From Eoetvoesia sp035555955 (GTDB lineage Bacteria; Pseudomonadota; Gammaproteobacteria; Burkholderiales; Burkholderiaceae_B), in NCBI RefSeq assembly GCF_035555955.1, contig NZ_DATMGA010000007.1, forward strand, positions 1-64,000: a stretch of DNA of 64,000 bases, in the 5' to 3' direction. Below are positions 16,386 through 24,529 of the stretch, one piece after another. The notes below the pieces were generated by a model. It searched no databases, had not been told where the DNA came from, and worked only from the letters and a program-made list of their open reading frames with translations. Positions within the stretch are counted from its first letter, which is position 1. Each line of letters starts with the position of its first letter. The translations under genes were made by a program, and so were the position numbers.

Positions 16386-17327
16386 ATGCTGGACACCCAT
16401 AGCAAGATCGCCGTAGTCGGCGCTGGCGTCATCGGAGCAAGCTGGGCGGCGCTTTTCCTGGCCAACGGCTTCAAGGTCGTGGCGACCGATCCCGGCGAGG
16501 GCGCCGAGGGGCGCTTGCGCGGCTGGGTGGATGCCTACTGGCCCGCGCTGGAAAAGCTCGGCCTGGCGCCGGGCGCCTCCAAGGACAATCTGTCGTTCAC
16601 CGCCGACCTGGCCGAAGCGGTGAAAGGGGCCGCCTTCATCCAGGAAAACGGCCCCGAGCGCCTGGACGTCAAGCATGCCATGCTGGCCACCATGGAAGCG
16701 GCAGCGCCCGTCGATGCGATCATCGCGTCGTCCACCTCGGGCCTGAAGGTCAGCGACATTCAGGCGGGCGCCAGGCACCCGGAGCGCATCGTGCTGGGCC
16801 ATCCGTTCAATCCGCCTCATCTGATTCCTCTGGTCGAGGTCGGCGGCGGTGCTCACGCTTCGCCGGAAAACGTGGACAAGGCCATGCGGTTTTACGCAAG
16901 CGTCGGCAAGAAGCCCATACGTGTCGGCAAGGAAGTCGTGGGCCACATCGCCAACCGCCTGCAGGTGGCATTATGGCGCGAGGCAATTTCCCTGGTCGAG
17001 CGCGGCGTGGCCACGGTGGAAGACATCGACACCGCCATCTCCTATGGGCCCGGCCTGCGCTGGGCTCTGCTCGGGCCCTTCCTGAACCTGCATGCGTCCG
17101 GCGGCCCTGGCGGCATCACCCATGTACTCGAGCACATCGGTCCCGCGCAGCGCGAATGGGCCAGGGACCTGGGCGCCTATCCGGAAACCGACGACTACAT
17201 TGCACCCATCGCCAAGGGCGTGGACGAGGAGCTCAAGGGCTACGACTTCGCCCGGACGCTTGCCCAGCGCGACGAGCTGCTGGTGGAGCTGCTTGCCGCC
17301 AAGAGCAAGGCGACGCAAATTCCATAG
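16386..17327 (+). CDS. 3-hydroxyacyl-CoA dehydrogenase family protein (L-carnitine dehydrogenase/lambda-crystallin-like)
   Basis: 313 residues. N-terminal Rossmann fold with VVGAGVIGASWAALF (NAD site) and Asp at the end of the second strand (VVATDPGEG), pointing to NAD. Catalytic region SSTSGLKVSDIQ and GHPFNPPHLIPLVEVGGG (His in HPFNPP). The C-terminal helical domain starts with GKEVVGHIANRLQVALWRE. It lacks the enoyl-CoA hydratase half of FadB and is the length of L-carnitine dehydrogenase and L-gulonate dehydrogenase-like enzymes. It likely oxidises a 3-hydroxy acid or its CoA ester. A bidirectional terminator follows at 17354. Confidence 0.85.
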   Translation: MLDTHSKIAVVGAGVIGASWAALFLANGFKVVATDPGEGAEGRLRGWVDAYWPALEKLGLAPGASKDNLSFTADLAEAVKGAAFIQENGPERLDVKHAMLATMEAAAPVDAIIASSTSGLKVSDIQAGARHPERIVLGHPFNPPHLIPLVEVGGGAHASPENVDKAMRFYASVGKKPIRVGKEVVGHIANRLQVALWREAISLVERGVATVEDIDTAISYGPGLRWALLGPFLNLHASGGPGGITHVLEHIGPAQREWARDLGAYPETDDYIAPIAKGVDEELKGYDFARTLAQRDELLVELLAAKSKATQIP

Positions 17328-17346
17328 CCCGCAAAAACAGCAGGCC

Positions 17347-17386
17347 AAAAAAATGGGAGCCCGAATGACCTCGGGCTCCCATTTTT
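17347..17386. terminator. Bidirectional intrinsic terminator
   Basis: A perfect 11-bp stem TGGGAGCCCGA (17354-17364)/TCGGGCTCCCA (17371-17381) is flanked by seven A on the left and five T on the right. It ends the island on the plus strand and the convergent VOC gene on the minus strand. Confidence 0.92.
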
Positions 17387-17420
17387 GTTGCAGCTCGGAC
17401 TGTTTCTACCGCCCACGCTT

Positions 17421-17984
17421 CTAGGCGGACTGGCCCTCGCCGCCCGCGGGCCGTCGGGCATTTGGCTTTTGTGAAGCCAATTGCCGTTTGCGCTCGGTCC
17501 ATTCCTGGCAAAGGCGATGCGCATTGGCCCGCGCATCCGCCATATAAGCGGCGGAGCCGGTGGGTGTCGTCAGCTCGAAGCGCAGGCCGTTCGGATCGAA
17601 GACATACATCGACTTGACGAAGTCGTGATCCGTGACGCCCAGGACTTCGTAGCCGGCATCGCTCAGGCGCTTGATGGCGGCCTCGATTTCTTCCACGGTA
17701 TCGACCTGCATGGCGATGTGGTTCACCCAGGACGGCGTATTGGGCGAGGGCAGCGCCTTCTGGTCGTCGCCCAGGTCGAAGAAGGCAATGCAGGATCCGT
17801 CCGCCATCTCAAAGAATATATGCACGTAGGGGCAGTATTCGCCCGTGCTGGGGACGTGGTCGGCCTTGATGACGTGCACCAGGGGCAGCCCCAGCAGGTC
17901 CTCGTAGAAATGGCGCGTTTCCTCGGCGTCCCGGCACCGGAATGCGTAATGGTGCAGTCCCTTGACGGTAAATGGTGGCTTCAT
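17421..17984 (-). CDS. VOC-superfamily (glyoxalase/extradiol dioxygenase-like) protein
   Basis: 187 residues, two beta-alpha-beta-beta-beta modules. Likely metal ligands are His12 (LHHYAFRC), Glu59 (HIFFEM), His89 (VNHIAMQV) and Glu137 (GLRFELTT), which is the glyoxalase-type 2-His-2-Glu arrangement. It could be a glyoxalase, epimerase or dioxygenase; the sequence does not decide. A good AAGGAAAG site precedes the ATG. It is 24 bases downstream of the orphan binding-protein gene on the same strand, so the two form an operon probably controlled by the adjacent IclR protein. Confidence 0.8.
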   Translation of the reverse strand: MKPPFTVKGLHHYAFRCRDAEETRHFYEDLLGLPLVHVIKADHVPSTGEYCPYVHIFFEMADGSCIAFFDLGDDQKALPSPNTPSWVNHIAMQVDTVEEIEAAIKRLSDAGYEVLGVTDHDFVKSMYVFDPNGLRFELTTPTGSAAYMADARANAHRLCQEWTERKRQLASQKPNARRPAGGEGQSA

Positions 17985-18008
17985 CTTCTTTCCTTCCGGG
18001 GTTGGCGG

Positions 18009-19157
18009 TCAATTAGCATAACGCCATTGGCCGTTCTTGATGGTAACCAGAACCTGGCTGCGCTGGTCGGCGCCGTTATGGTTTTCAGGCGACATGTTGT
18101 AGACGCCTTCGGGCGTGACCAGGTCGGTGGTCTGTTCTATGGCGTCGCGCAGCGCCGTCCTGAACTCCGGCGTGCCGGGCTGGGCGGTTTTCAAGGCCTT
18201 GGGCACGGCGTTTTCCAGCAGCAGAAGGGCGCTCCAGGCGACGCCGCCGGCCAGCGAGCGGGTTTCGGGGCCGAATTTCTTTTCATAAAGATCGACGTAT
18301 TCGGTGGCGACTTTCTTGATGGGGTTGCTGCTGGGCAATTGTTCCGCCACCAGCAGGGGGGAGGCCGGCATGAACGTGCCTTCCAGGGCCTTGCCGCCGA
18401 CCCGCAGGTAGTCCTTGTTGGCGGCCGCCTGCGTCTGGAAGAACGAGCCCTTGAATCCGCGATGCACCAGCGCCAGCTGGGGCATGGCGGCCGGAGTACC
18501 CGGCGCCACGATGAGGATGGCGTCCGGTTTGCTGGCCAGCATCTTCAGAGCCTGCGATACGAAACTGGTGTCCGTGCTGCCGTAGCGCTCGATATCGGTG
18601 ATTTCGAGTCCCGACTTCGGCGCGGTGACTTTCGCGACATCGACGAAAGTCTGTCCGTAGGCGGAGTTGACCGCGACGATGCCAAGCCGTTTCTGCCCGC
18701 TTTTCTTCATCTTGTCGAAAGCGACCTGGAGCTGGATGGCTTCGGAGGGAGGCGTCTTGAAAGCCCATTTGCGCGCCGCATCCATCGGCGTCACAATGGC
18801 GCCGCCGCCCGCCATGGCGACCATGGGCGTGCGGGATTCGCTGGCGACCTGCAGGACCGCCAGCGAACACGGGGTGCCCGACGGGCCGGCGATAAAATCG
18901 ACCTTGTTTTCCGTGACGAACTTGCGCGCCACCAGGGTTGCGGTCGTGGGGTCGGAAGCGTCGTCGAGTATGGTGACGTTCAGTTTCTGGCCGGCGATTT
19001 CCTTGGGCCATAGCTGCACGGTGTTGCGCTCGGGAATGCCGATGGAGGCATATGGCCCGGTCAAGGACAGCACCACGCCTACGTTAATATCGGCCTGGGC
19101 TTGTCCGTATATGCCCAAAGCCAGAACACCGATAGCCAAATGTTTGAGGTATTTCAT
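18009..19157 (-). CDS. Orphan Liv-type ABC substrate-binding protein
   Basis: 382 residues with a short signal peptide (cleaved after QAQA, about residue 22), then DINVGVVLSLTGPYASIGIPER, a PBP type 1 leucine-type binding protein. No permease or ATPase gene is beside it, so it probably shares a Liv permease elsewhere; the nearest is at 12066-15609. It is transcribed with a VOC enzyme gene and away from an IclR regulator, suggesting that its ligand feeds the same pathway. AGGAG precedes the ATG. Confidence 0.9.
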   Translation of the reverse strand: MKYLKHLAIGVLALGIYGQAQADINVGVVLSLTGPYASIGIPERNTVQLWPKEIAGQKLNVTILDDASDPTTATLVARKFVTENKVDFIAGPSGTPCSLAVLQVASESRTPMVAMAGGGAIVTPMDAARKWAFKTPPSEAIQLQVAFDKMKKSGQKRLGIVAVNSAYGQTFVDVAKVTAPKSGLEITDIERYGSTDTSFVSQALKMLASKPDAILIVAPGTPAAMPQLALVHRGFKGSFFQTQAAANKDYLRVGGKALEGTFMPASPLLVAEQLPSSNPIKKVATEYVDLYEKKFGPETRSLAGGVAWSALLLLENAVPKALKTAQPGTPEFRTALRDAIEQTTDLVTPEGVYNMSPENHNGADQRSQVLVTIKNGQWRYAN

Positions 19158-19211
19158 CCGTCTGTCTCCTGGATAGAGTTTTTTAGAAAAAGCATTTTTA
19201 TTAACTATTGC

Positions 19212-19260
19212 GAAATAAATTTATATTGGCATTTATTTCATGTCAATAAAAAATTTATTT
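19212..19260. promoter_or_regulatory. Candidate IclR operator in the divergent promoter region
   Basis: GAAATAAAT (19212-19220), ten bases, then its exact reverse complement ATTTATTTC (19231-19239). A further ATTTATTT half lies at 19253-19260. The site lies in a 176-base AT-rich gap between the binding-protein gene and the IclR gene. Confidence 0.5.
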
Positions 19261-19333
19261 GAAATATTTGCAGGTTTAATCCGATCTTTGGCTTTCTCCT
19301 GTCTCCCACGTCGATTACGGAGTTTTTGTTGTC

Positions 19334-20137
19334 ATGCCTAAAGCACCATCGGTCATCAGCCGGGTAGTCGCCATCCTTGGCGCATTCAGCGAGCGCAAAT
19401 CGTTGATCACGATCGAAGAAATATCGGCCATGCTGGACATCAGCACCGCTTCGGCATACCGCTACATGAGCGACCTGACCCAGGCCGGCCTGCTGTCGCG
19501 CACCTCCGGCAGCTATCGGCTCGGGCCGAAAATCATCGAACTGGAATATTTGTTCCAGTCGTACGACCCGATACTCCAGGCGGGGCGCGACTTGATGGAG
19601 GGGCTGGCGGGGTTCACCGGCTGCAACGTCCTGCTGTGCAATGTCTATGACCAGGCCCTGGTGAACGTCATGCACGTAACCGGCAAGCATCCGATCGACG
19701 TGGCGTACAAAAAGGGGCAGCGCATGCCTATTTTCCGGGGAGCGCAAGCGCATATTCTTCTGGCCTACATGGACATCCGCAAGCTCAAGCGCCTGTACGA
19801 GTCGGCCCTCAAGGATCCGGCCATCGCGCCGGATGCCCTGGCTATTGGGGAAGACTGGCGCGCCTTCTTGAAGCAGATACGGCAGATACGCAGCCGGGGC
19901 TATTATGTTTCCGAGGATCAACTGCAGCCGGGGGTAACGGGCATCGCCGCCCCGGTGTTCGGCGAGAAGCAGGAAATCCTGAGCAGCCTGGTGCTTATTT
20001 TGCGCAACGACAATCCGCCCTCGATGAGCCAGTCGACCCTGATCGAGCTGGTGGCCCAGGGCGCCAAGCAGATCTCGAAGAGGATCGAAGAGCTGTCGGC
20101 CGGCGTGGCTTGCGCCGCGGAGCCGGAAGGAAGCTAG
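19334..20137 (+). CDS. IclR-family transcriptional regulator
   Basis: 267 residues. N-terminal winged helix (VISRVVAILGAFSERKSLITIEEISAMLDISTASAYRYMSDL) followed by the IclR effector-binding domain (about 90-255, with GCNVLLCNVYDQALVNVMHV and GYYVSEDQLQPGVTGIAAPV). The effector pocket usually binds a small organic acid. It is divergent from the orphan binding protein/VOC operon and most likely controls it. The next gene is a second, convergent IclR protein; the two are clearly different sequences. Confidence 0.92.
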   Translation: MPKAPSVISRVVAILGAFSERKSLITIEEISAMLDISTASAYRYMSDLTQAGLLSRTSGSYRLGPKIIELEYLFQSYDPILQAGRDLMEGLAGFTGCNVLLCNVYDQALVNVMHVTGKHPIDVAYKKGQRMPIFRGAQAHILLAYMDIRKLKRLYESALKDPAIAPDALAIGEDWRAFLKQIRQIRSRGYYVSEDQLQPGVTGIAAPVFGEKQEILSSLVLILRNDNPPSMSQSTLIELVAQGAKQISKRIEELSAGVACAAEPEGS

Positions 20138-20172
20138 CGCCCGCCATCACCTGCCTCGGTGCATCGGCCGAT

Positions 20173-20190
20173 CCGCCGCGCCTGCGGCGG
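20173..20190. other. GC-rich hairpin between convergent regulators
   Basis: CCGCCGC and GCGGCGG form a 7-bp stem with a GCCT tetraloop. There is no T tract; it could act as a weak or Rho-assisted terminator for the two convergent IclR genes. Confidence 0.35.
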
Positions 20191-20221
20191 TATGGTCGGG
20201 GCGGGGGTACGGCCTGGCCGG

Positions 20222-20992
20222 TCAGTGTGCCTCGTCGTCGGCCAGGTGGTGCAGCTTTTGCGCCACTTCGTTCGCGCGCAGCGCGACGATGGCGGCCAGC
20301 CCTTCGGTGTTGATCAGGGCCCGGCGTTCGACCGACAGGGTAAGGGAAATCACCGCCACGGCGCCGATGCCGGGCACGGCGATCGGCGCGGCGATGCCCA
20401 CGGTTCCCTTGTCGACCTCCTGGTCCGATACATAGTGGCCTTGCTGCCGGATGCGGGCAAAGTAGGCCTTGAAACTCGGCCAGTCCGTGGCCAGTTCCCG
20501 CAGCTCGGGGTCGTCCCGATGCTTGTCGAAGATTTTCTTGAGGCGGGCGGGCGGCAGGCAGGCCAGCATGACCTTGGAGGCCGAGCCGTGGAACAGCGGC
20601 AGGGGCCGCCCCCGGCCGAAGGTGACCCCGCTGTCGTGATAGCCCTTCTCGTGGTGCACGTTGATGATCTCTTCGTTGTACATGCGGCACAGGATGGCGT
20701 CGCAGCCGGTTTCGGCCGTCAGCGCCTTCATGATGTCGCGCGCGGTCTTGAGCACGGGGTCGGATTCGCGGATGCGGTAGTCCAGGGTAATGATGCGGGC
20801 GCCCAGCCCGTAGCGCCCTGAATAATTGGCCAGGAAGCCTGTTCGGCTCAATTCGCGCGCATAGCGGAAGGCGGTGGGCCGCGAGACATTCAAACGCTCG
20901 GCAATGTCTTCGGCCGTCAGCAGGGTGTGGGCCTCTGAGTACAGATCGAGAACGTCGGTCATGCGGGAGAATTTGCTCATGGCTGGAATCAT
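20222..20992 (-). CDS. IclR-family transcriptional regulator
   Basis: 256 residues. Winged helix at about 5-70 (LYSEAHTLLTAEDIAERLNVSRPTAFRYARELSRTGFL), then an IclR ligand domain with GCDAILCRMYNEEIINVHHE and HYVSDQEVDKGTVGIAAPI. The ATG at 20992 is used; an alternative ATG lies 12 bases inside. It is divergent from the FAD monooxygenase operon across 400 bases that contain two copies of a palindromic site, making it the probable regulator of that operon. Confidence 0.92.
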   Translation of the reverse strand: MIPAMSKFSRMTDVLDLYSEAHTLLTAEDIAERLNVSRPTAFRYARELSRTGFLANYSGRYGLGARIITLDYRIRESDPVLKTARDIMKALTAETGCDAILCRMYNEEIINVHHEKGYHDSGVTFGRGRPLPLFHGSASKVMLACLPPARLKKIFDKHRDDPELRELATDWPSFKAYFARIRQQGHYVSDQEVDKGTVGIAAPIAVPGIGAVAVISLTLSVERRALINTEGLAAIVALRANEVAQKLHHLADDEAH

Positions 20993-21053
20993 AGCTGGAA
21001 TTCCGGGTGGCCGAGCGTCTTGCCGGCCTGATTCAGGTTGGGGTTTTTCTTAT

Positions 21054-21071
21054 AGTATCAGTTATTGACAC
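21054..21071. promoter_or_regulatory. Candidate IclR operator, copy 1
   Basis: AGTATCAgttaTTGACAC, an imperfect palindrome about 60 bases upstream of the IclR start. It shares AGTATCA-N4-TTGA with copy 2. Confidence 0.45.
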
Positions 21072-21278
21072 TTTTTTGATTCTGGATCACAATCCGTCGA
21101 ACGGCCTGTTCGTGTGCTTATCCCGGGTTGTTGGGCCCGGCCCGATCGTGGGCATGGTCAATCCCTTTTTTCACCAGAATTTTCAAGGGCTTTGGGAGAG
21201 TCGGATCTGTGGGGCAAGCACGACAGCCGGTAAGGCTCTTTGCCTTCCCGGAAAGCAGCAGCAGGCAAGAAAAATAAA

Positions 21279-21295
21279 AGTATCAAATATTGAGG
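21279..21295. promoter_or_regulatory. Candidate IclR operator, copy 2
   Basis: AGTATCAaataTTGAGG, about 100 bases upstream of the monooxygenase start. Same spacing and core as copy 1. Confidence 0.45.
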
Positions 21296-21392
21296 TAATA
21301 CGAATTACAGCAAGGTTGAATCCTTGCACCGGGCTCGTCGCCGAATCCCAGGCGCCGGCATCCCGTCCCCCAGAAAAAGGAGCAAGAGACTC

Positions 21393-23126
21393 ATGCATCA
21401 GCCCACTCTGCAACCGCATTCGTCCGGTTATTTCACGTACGAGATCTTCCCGTTTGTGCGGCCGCCCGACATGGGCGCCCAGCCGCCCGTCCGTCATCCG
21501 GTGGTCATCGTCGGCGCCGGGCCCATAGGGCTGGTGCTGGCCGTCCAACTGGCGCGGCACGGCGTCAAGCCCATACTCATCGAATCACAGGCCCAGGTCG
21601 GCGGCGGCAGCCGGGCCCTGGCGCTGGCCCGGCGAACCATGGAAATCATGGAGCAGTCCGACGTGGCGCCCGAGTTCCTGGAGCAGGCCATTGTCTGGCA
21701 TGAAGGGCACAGCTACTACAAGAACCGTATCGTCCATCATCTGGACATCCCCTATACCGAAGACGACAAGTTCGCGCCGATGACGAATCTGGCGCAGTGC
21801 ATCGTCGAAAAGCTTCTGGTCGACAAGGCGCGCGAACTGGGCGTGGATCTGCGCTTCCAGACCCAGTTGCTGGGCATGGAAGAGGGGGCCGACGCGGTCA
21901 CGCTTACGCTGGACACGCCCGAGGGCGAATACCAGATCGAAACCGAATGGCTGGCGGCCTGCGACGGCGGCCGCTCCACGGTGCGCAAGCTGCAGAACCT
22001 GCGCTTCGAGGGCGTGTCGTATGAAAGCCGCTTCCTGATCGCCGACTTCCTGATCGACCTGGACGAGCCGCCCGGCCGGCGCTGCTACTTCGACCCTCCC
22101 TGGCTTCCAGGCCACGCCGCGCTGGTGCACAAGGCGCCGCTGGGCGTGTGGCGGCTGGACTACCGGGTGCCCGACGACGTCTCGGACGAGGAAGCGCTGG
22201 ATCCCGAACGGATTGCCTCGCATATTCAAAGCCAGCTCGACTACATAGGCGTGGATCTGCCCTGGAAGATCGAATGGATCACGCTGTACAAGCCCAACAG
22301 CCTGACCCTGGCCAGCTACAACCACGGGCGGGTGCTGTATTGCGGCGACGCGGCGCATCTGCTGCCTGTGTTCGGCGTGCGCGGCCTGAATACCGGCGTG
22401 CAGGATTCCATCAACCTGGCCTGGAAGCTGGCGGCCATCGTGCACGGGCAGGCCAGTGCGGGCCTGCTCGACACCTACACCAGTGAACGGGTGGCCGATG
22501 CGCGTGAAATCTGCTTCGAGGCAGGACGCAGCACACGCATGATGGCGCCGCCTTCGCGCGGGTTTCACATCATGCAGCGGGCCGCGCTGTCCCTGTCGTT
22601 GAATCACGAATATCCGCGCGGCCTGCTGCACTGGCGCACCTCGCATCCCATCGATTACGCAAGCAGCGCGCTGACCGTGGTGGACGAGAGCGACGTCCGG
22701 TTCCAGGCCGGCCCGCGTCCCGGCGCGCCGGCGCGCAACGCCCGCCTCGACACGCAAGACCCGAACACGCCGTTCCTGCTTGATTCTTTTCAGCCTGCTT
22801 TCCAGGTGCTGGTGTTCGGCGCCGACGAAAGCCTGTGGAACGCGGCGCGCGAAGACGTGCTGAGCCTGCGCGAGCAAGGACTGAAGGTCCGCCTGCTGTC
22901 CATCCGCAGCGATGGCGTTCAGCCGGAGGGCGCCGACGCCGTCCTGAACGATCGGCAGGGCAACGCCCAGGCGCTTTGGGGCGCGGAAGGGGGCGCCGTC
23001 TATGTGCTGCGGCCCGACCAGCATGTGGCCTCCCGCTGGAAGCCCGGCAGCCCGGCGCGGGCGGCTCGCATCATTACACACATCTTGTCCGTGGGCGGCC
23101 CGGTCCACGAACACGAGGGGAAATAA
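21393..23126 (+). CDS. FAD-dependent aromatic monooxygenase (MhpA/PheA type)
   Basis: 577 residues from the ATG at 21393, chosen because AAGGAG lies 10 bases upstream and the 23 residues before it look non-coding. A class A flavoprotein hydroxylase: GAGPIG dinucleotide motif (41-46), the CDGGRS motif near 190, and GDAAHLLPVFGVRGLNTGVQD near 320. The C-terminal thioredoxin-like domain is typical of phenol/3-hydroxyphenylpropionate hydroxylases. It would add hydroxyl to a phenolic ring using NAD(P)H and O2. First gene of a five-gene operon. The exact substrate cannot be read from the sequence. Confidence 0.9.
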   Translation: MHQPTLQPHSSGYFTYEIFPFVRPPDMGAQPPVRHPVVIVGAGPIGLVLAVQLARHGVKPILIESQAQVGGGSRALALARRTMEIMEQSDVAPEFLEQAIVWHEGHSYYKNRIVHHLDIPYTEDDKFAPMTNLAQCIVEKLLVDKARELGVDLRFQTQLLGMEEGADAVTLTLDTPEGEYQIETEWLAACDGGRSTVRKLQNLRFEGVSYESRFLIADFLIDLDEPPGRRCYFDPPWLPGHAALVHKAPLGVWRLDYRVPDDVSDEEALDPERIASHIQSQLDYIGVDLPWKIEWITLYKPNSLTLASYNHGRVLYCGDAAHLLPVFGVRGLNTGVQDSINLAWKLAAIVHGQASAGLLDTYTSERVADAREICFEAGRSTRMMAPPSRGFHIMQRAALSLSLNHEYPRGLLHWRTSHPIDYASSALTVVDESDVRFQAGPRPGAPARNARLDTQDPNTPFLLDSFQPAFQVLVFGADESLWNAAREDVLSLREQGLKVRLLSIRSDGVQPEGADAVLNDRQGNAQALWGAEGGAVYVLRPDQHVASRWKPGSPARAARIITHILSVGGPVHEHEGK

Positions 23127-23128
23127 TC

Positions 23129-23344
23129 ATGAGCACTTTGCGATTCGAAGAACTGGAAAACATCTACGACGAACTGGCCACGGCCATCGATGCCGCCGGC
23201 CCTGAACAGGAAAGCGTATTCCTGGCCAAGCTGGTGCTGTCCCTGGCCCATGAGTTCGGCAATGCCGAGCGAGTGTCCGCGCTCATTCAGGATTGCCTGC
23301 ACGAACCCGTTACCGAGCTGGCTGCCGGTACCCGCCTAATCTGA
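23129..23344 (+). CDS. Small DUF2783-type protein
   Basis: 71 residues, starting MSTLRFEELENIYDELATAIDAAGPEQESVFLAKLVL, predicted all helical. It matches what I recall of DUF2783, a short family found next to FAD-dependent monooxygenases; function unknown. It begins 3 bases after the monooxygenase stop, so it is co-translated. It may be a small partner or stability factor of the enzyme. The frame is open much further upstream, but that extension overlaps the monooxygenase gene and has no support. Confidence 0.75.
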   Translation: MSTLRFEELENIYDELATAIDAAGPEQESVFLAKLVLSLAHEFGNAERVSALIQDCLHEPVTELAAGTRLI

Positions 23345-23364
23345 CCTCAAAGGAAATCACCATC

Positions 23365-24525
23365 ATGCAAACGCTTGACCATCAATGGGTGCACGTCAGC
23401 TATCTGGAAACGAGCAAGTTCACGGAAACCTATGGCTTTGTGGGCAGCCAGGGCACGGTGAACCTGGAGGGGGTGCTGATCAAGCCAAAGCAGGGCGCTT
23501 CGGACACCGTGTTCCTGATGATGCATCCGGCCAGCACGCTGCAATTGCTGCCGCTGCCCAATGCCGTCGCGCAGGCCGGCTATCCGGTATTGTGCATGGG
23601 CAGCCGCTACGTCAAGAACGACTCGGCGCTCATCTATGAAAAGGTGGCGCTGGATCTGGGCGCGTGCGTGCGCTATGCCAAAGAACAATTGGGTTACAAG
23701 CAGGTCATTTTGCTGGGCTGGTCGGGAGGCGGGTCGCTGGCCTTGTTCTATCAGTCTCAGGCGCAGCAGCCCACCATTACCGAGACGCCCGCCGGCGACC
23801 CGGTCGACCTGAAGTCGGCGGGCCTGATCCCTGCCGACGCCGTGGTACTGGAAGCCGCGCACCGCTCGCGCGCCCGCTGCCTGGCCGACTGGATCGATCC
23901 TTCCGTGCTGAACGAACTGGATCCCGAACAGCGGGACAGCAGGCTGGACCTGTATTCGCCGGACTTACCCGAACGGCCGCCGTATTCCAGCGATTGGCTG
24001 GCGGCCTATCGCGCCGCGCAGCTGGCGCGAGTGCGGCGCATTACCAACCGGGTAGAGGAAACCCTGGACTTTCTGCGCCGGCGCGGCACCGACGAACTCG
24101 AGCGTGGTTTCGTCACGCATCGCACCATGGCCGAGCCGCGCTTCCTGGACGGAACCATCCAGCCGAACGACCGGCCCATCGGCAGCTGCTATCTTGGCGT
24201 GCCCGAAACCGTCAACACCGGCCCGGTGGGGCTGGCGCGCTTTTCCACCTTGCGTTCTTGGCTGTCGCAATGGTCCATCGATCACTCACGGGCCGACGGC
24301 GAAACCTGCGCGGGCCAGATCACCGTTCCCTTGCTGGCCATCGAGCACAGCGCGGACGATGCCGTGCCTCAGCCGGACATCGGGCTGATGTACCAGGCCT
24401 GCGCCAGCCAGGACAAGCAAATGCATTGCATCAAGAATGCCAATCATTACTTCAAGGGGCAGCCCGAACAGCTTGCGCAGGCCGTGACGCTAATCACGGA
24501 CTGGACGCGCGAACGCAATTGGTAG
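23365..24525 (+). CDS. Alpha/beta hydrolase
   Basis: 386 residues. Nucleophile elbow GWSGGG (Ser120), a candidate acid in IEHSADDAVPQ, and the terminal His in NANHYFKGQPEQ complete a catalytic triad. AAAGGAAATC precedes the ATG at 23365. It would hydrolyse a ring-cleavage product, ester or lactone generated after the monooxygenase step. It is longer than classical meta-cleavage hydrolases (about 280 residues), with an insertion around 170-290 that probably forms the lid. No signal peptide. Confidence 0.85.
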   Translation: MQTLDHQWVHVSYLETSKFTETYGFVGSQGTVNLEGVLIKPKQGASDTVFLMMHPASTLQLLPLPNAVAQAGYPVLCMGSRYVKNDSALIYEKVALDLGACVRYAKEQLGYKQVILLGWSGGGSLALFYQSQAQQPTITETPAGDPVDLKSAGLIPADAVVLEAAHRSRARCLADWIDPSVLNELDPEQRDSRLDLYSPDLPERPPYSSDWLAAYRAAQLARVRRITNRVEETLDFLRRRGTDELERGFVTHRTMAEPRFLDGTIQPNDRPIGSCYLGVPETVNTGPVGLARFSTLRSWLSQWSIDHSRADGETCAGQITVPLLAIEHSADDAVPQPDIGLMYQACASQDKQMHCIKNANHYFKGQPEQLAQAVTLITDWTRERNW

Positions 24526-24529
24526 GCGC

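Larger units (their letters stand above)
20993..21392. other. Divergent control region with two repeated candidate operators
   Basis: 400 bases with no convincing gene. It holds two copies of AGTATCA-N4-TTGA, at 21054-21068 and 21279-21293, placed near the IclR gene and near the monooxygenase gene respectively. The segment 21040-21320 is less GC-rich than its surroundings. Confidence 0.7.
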
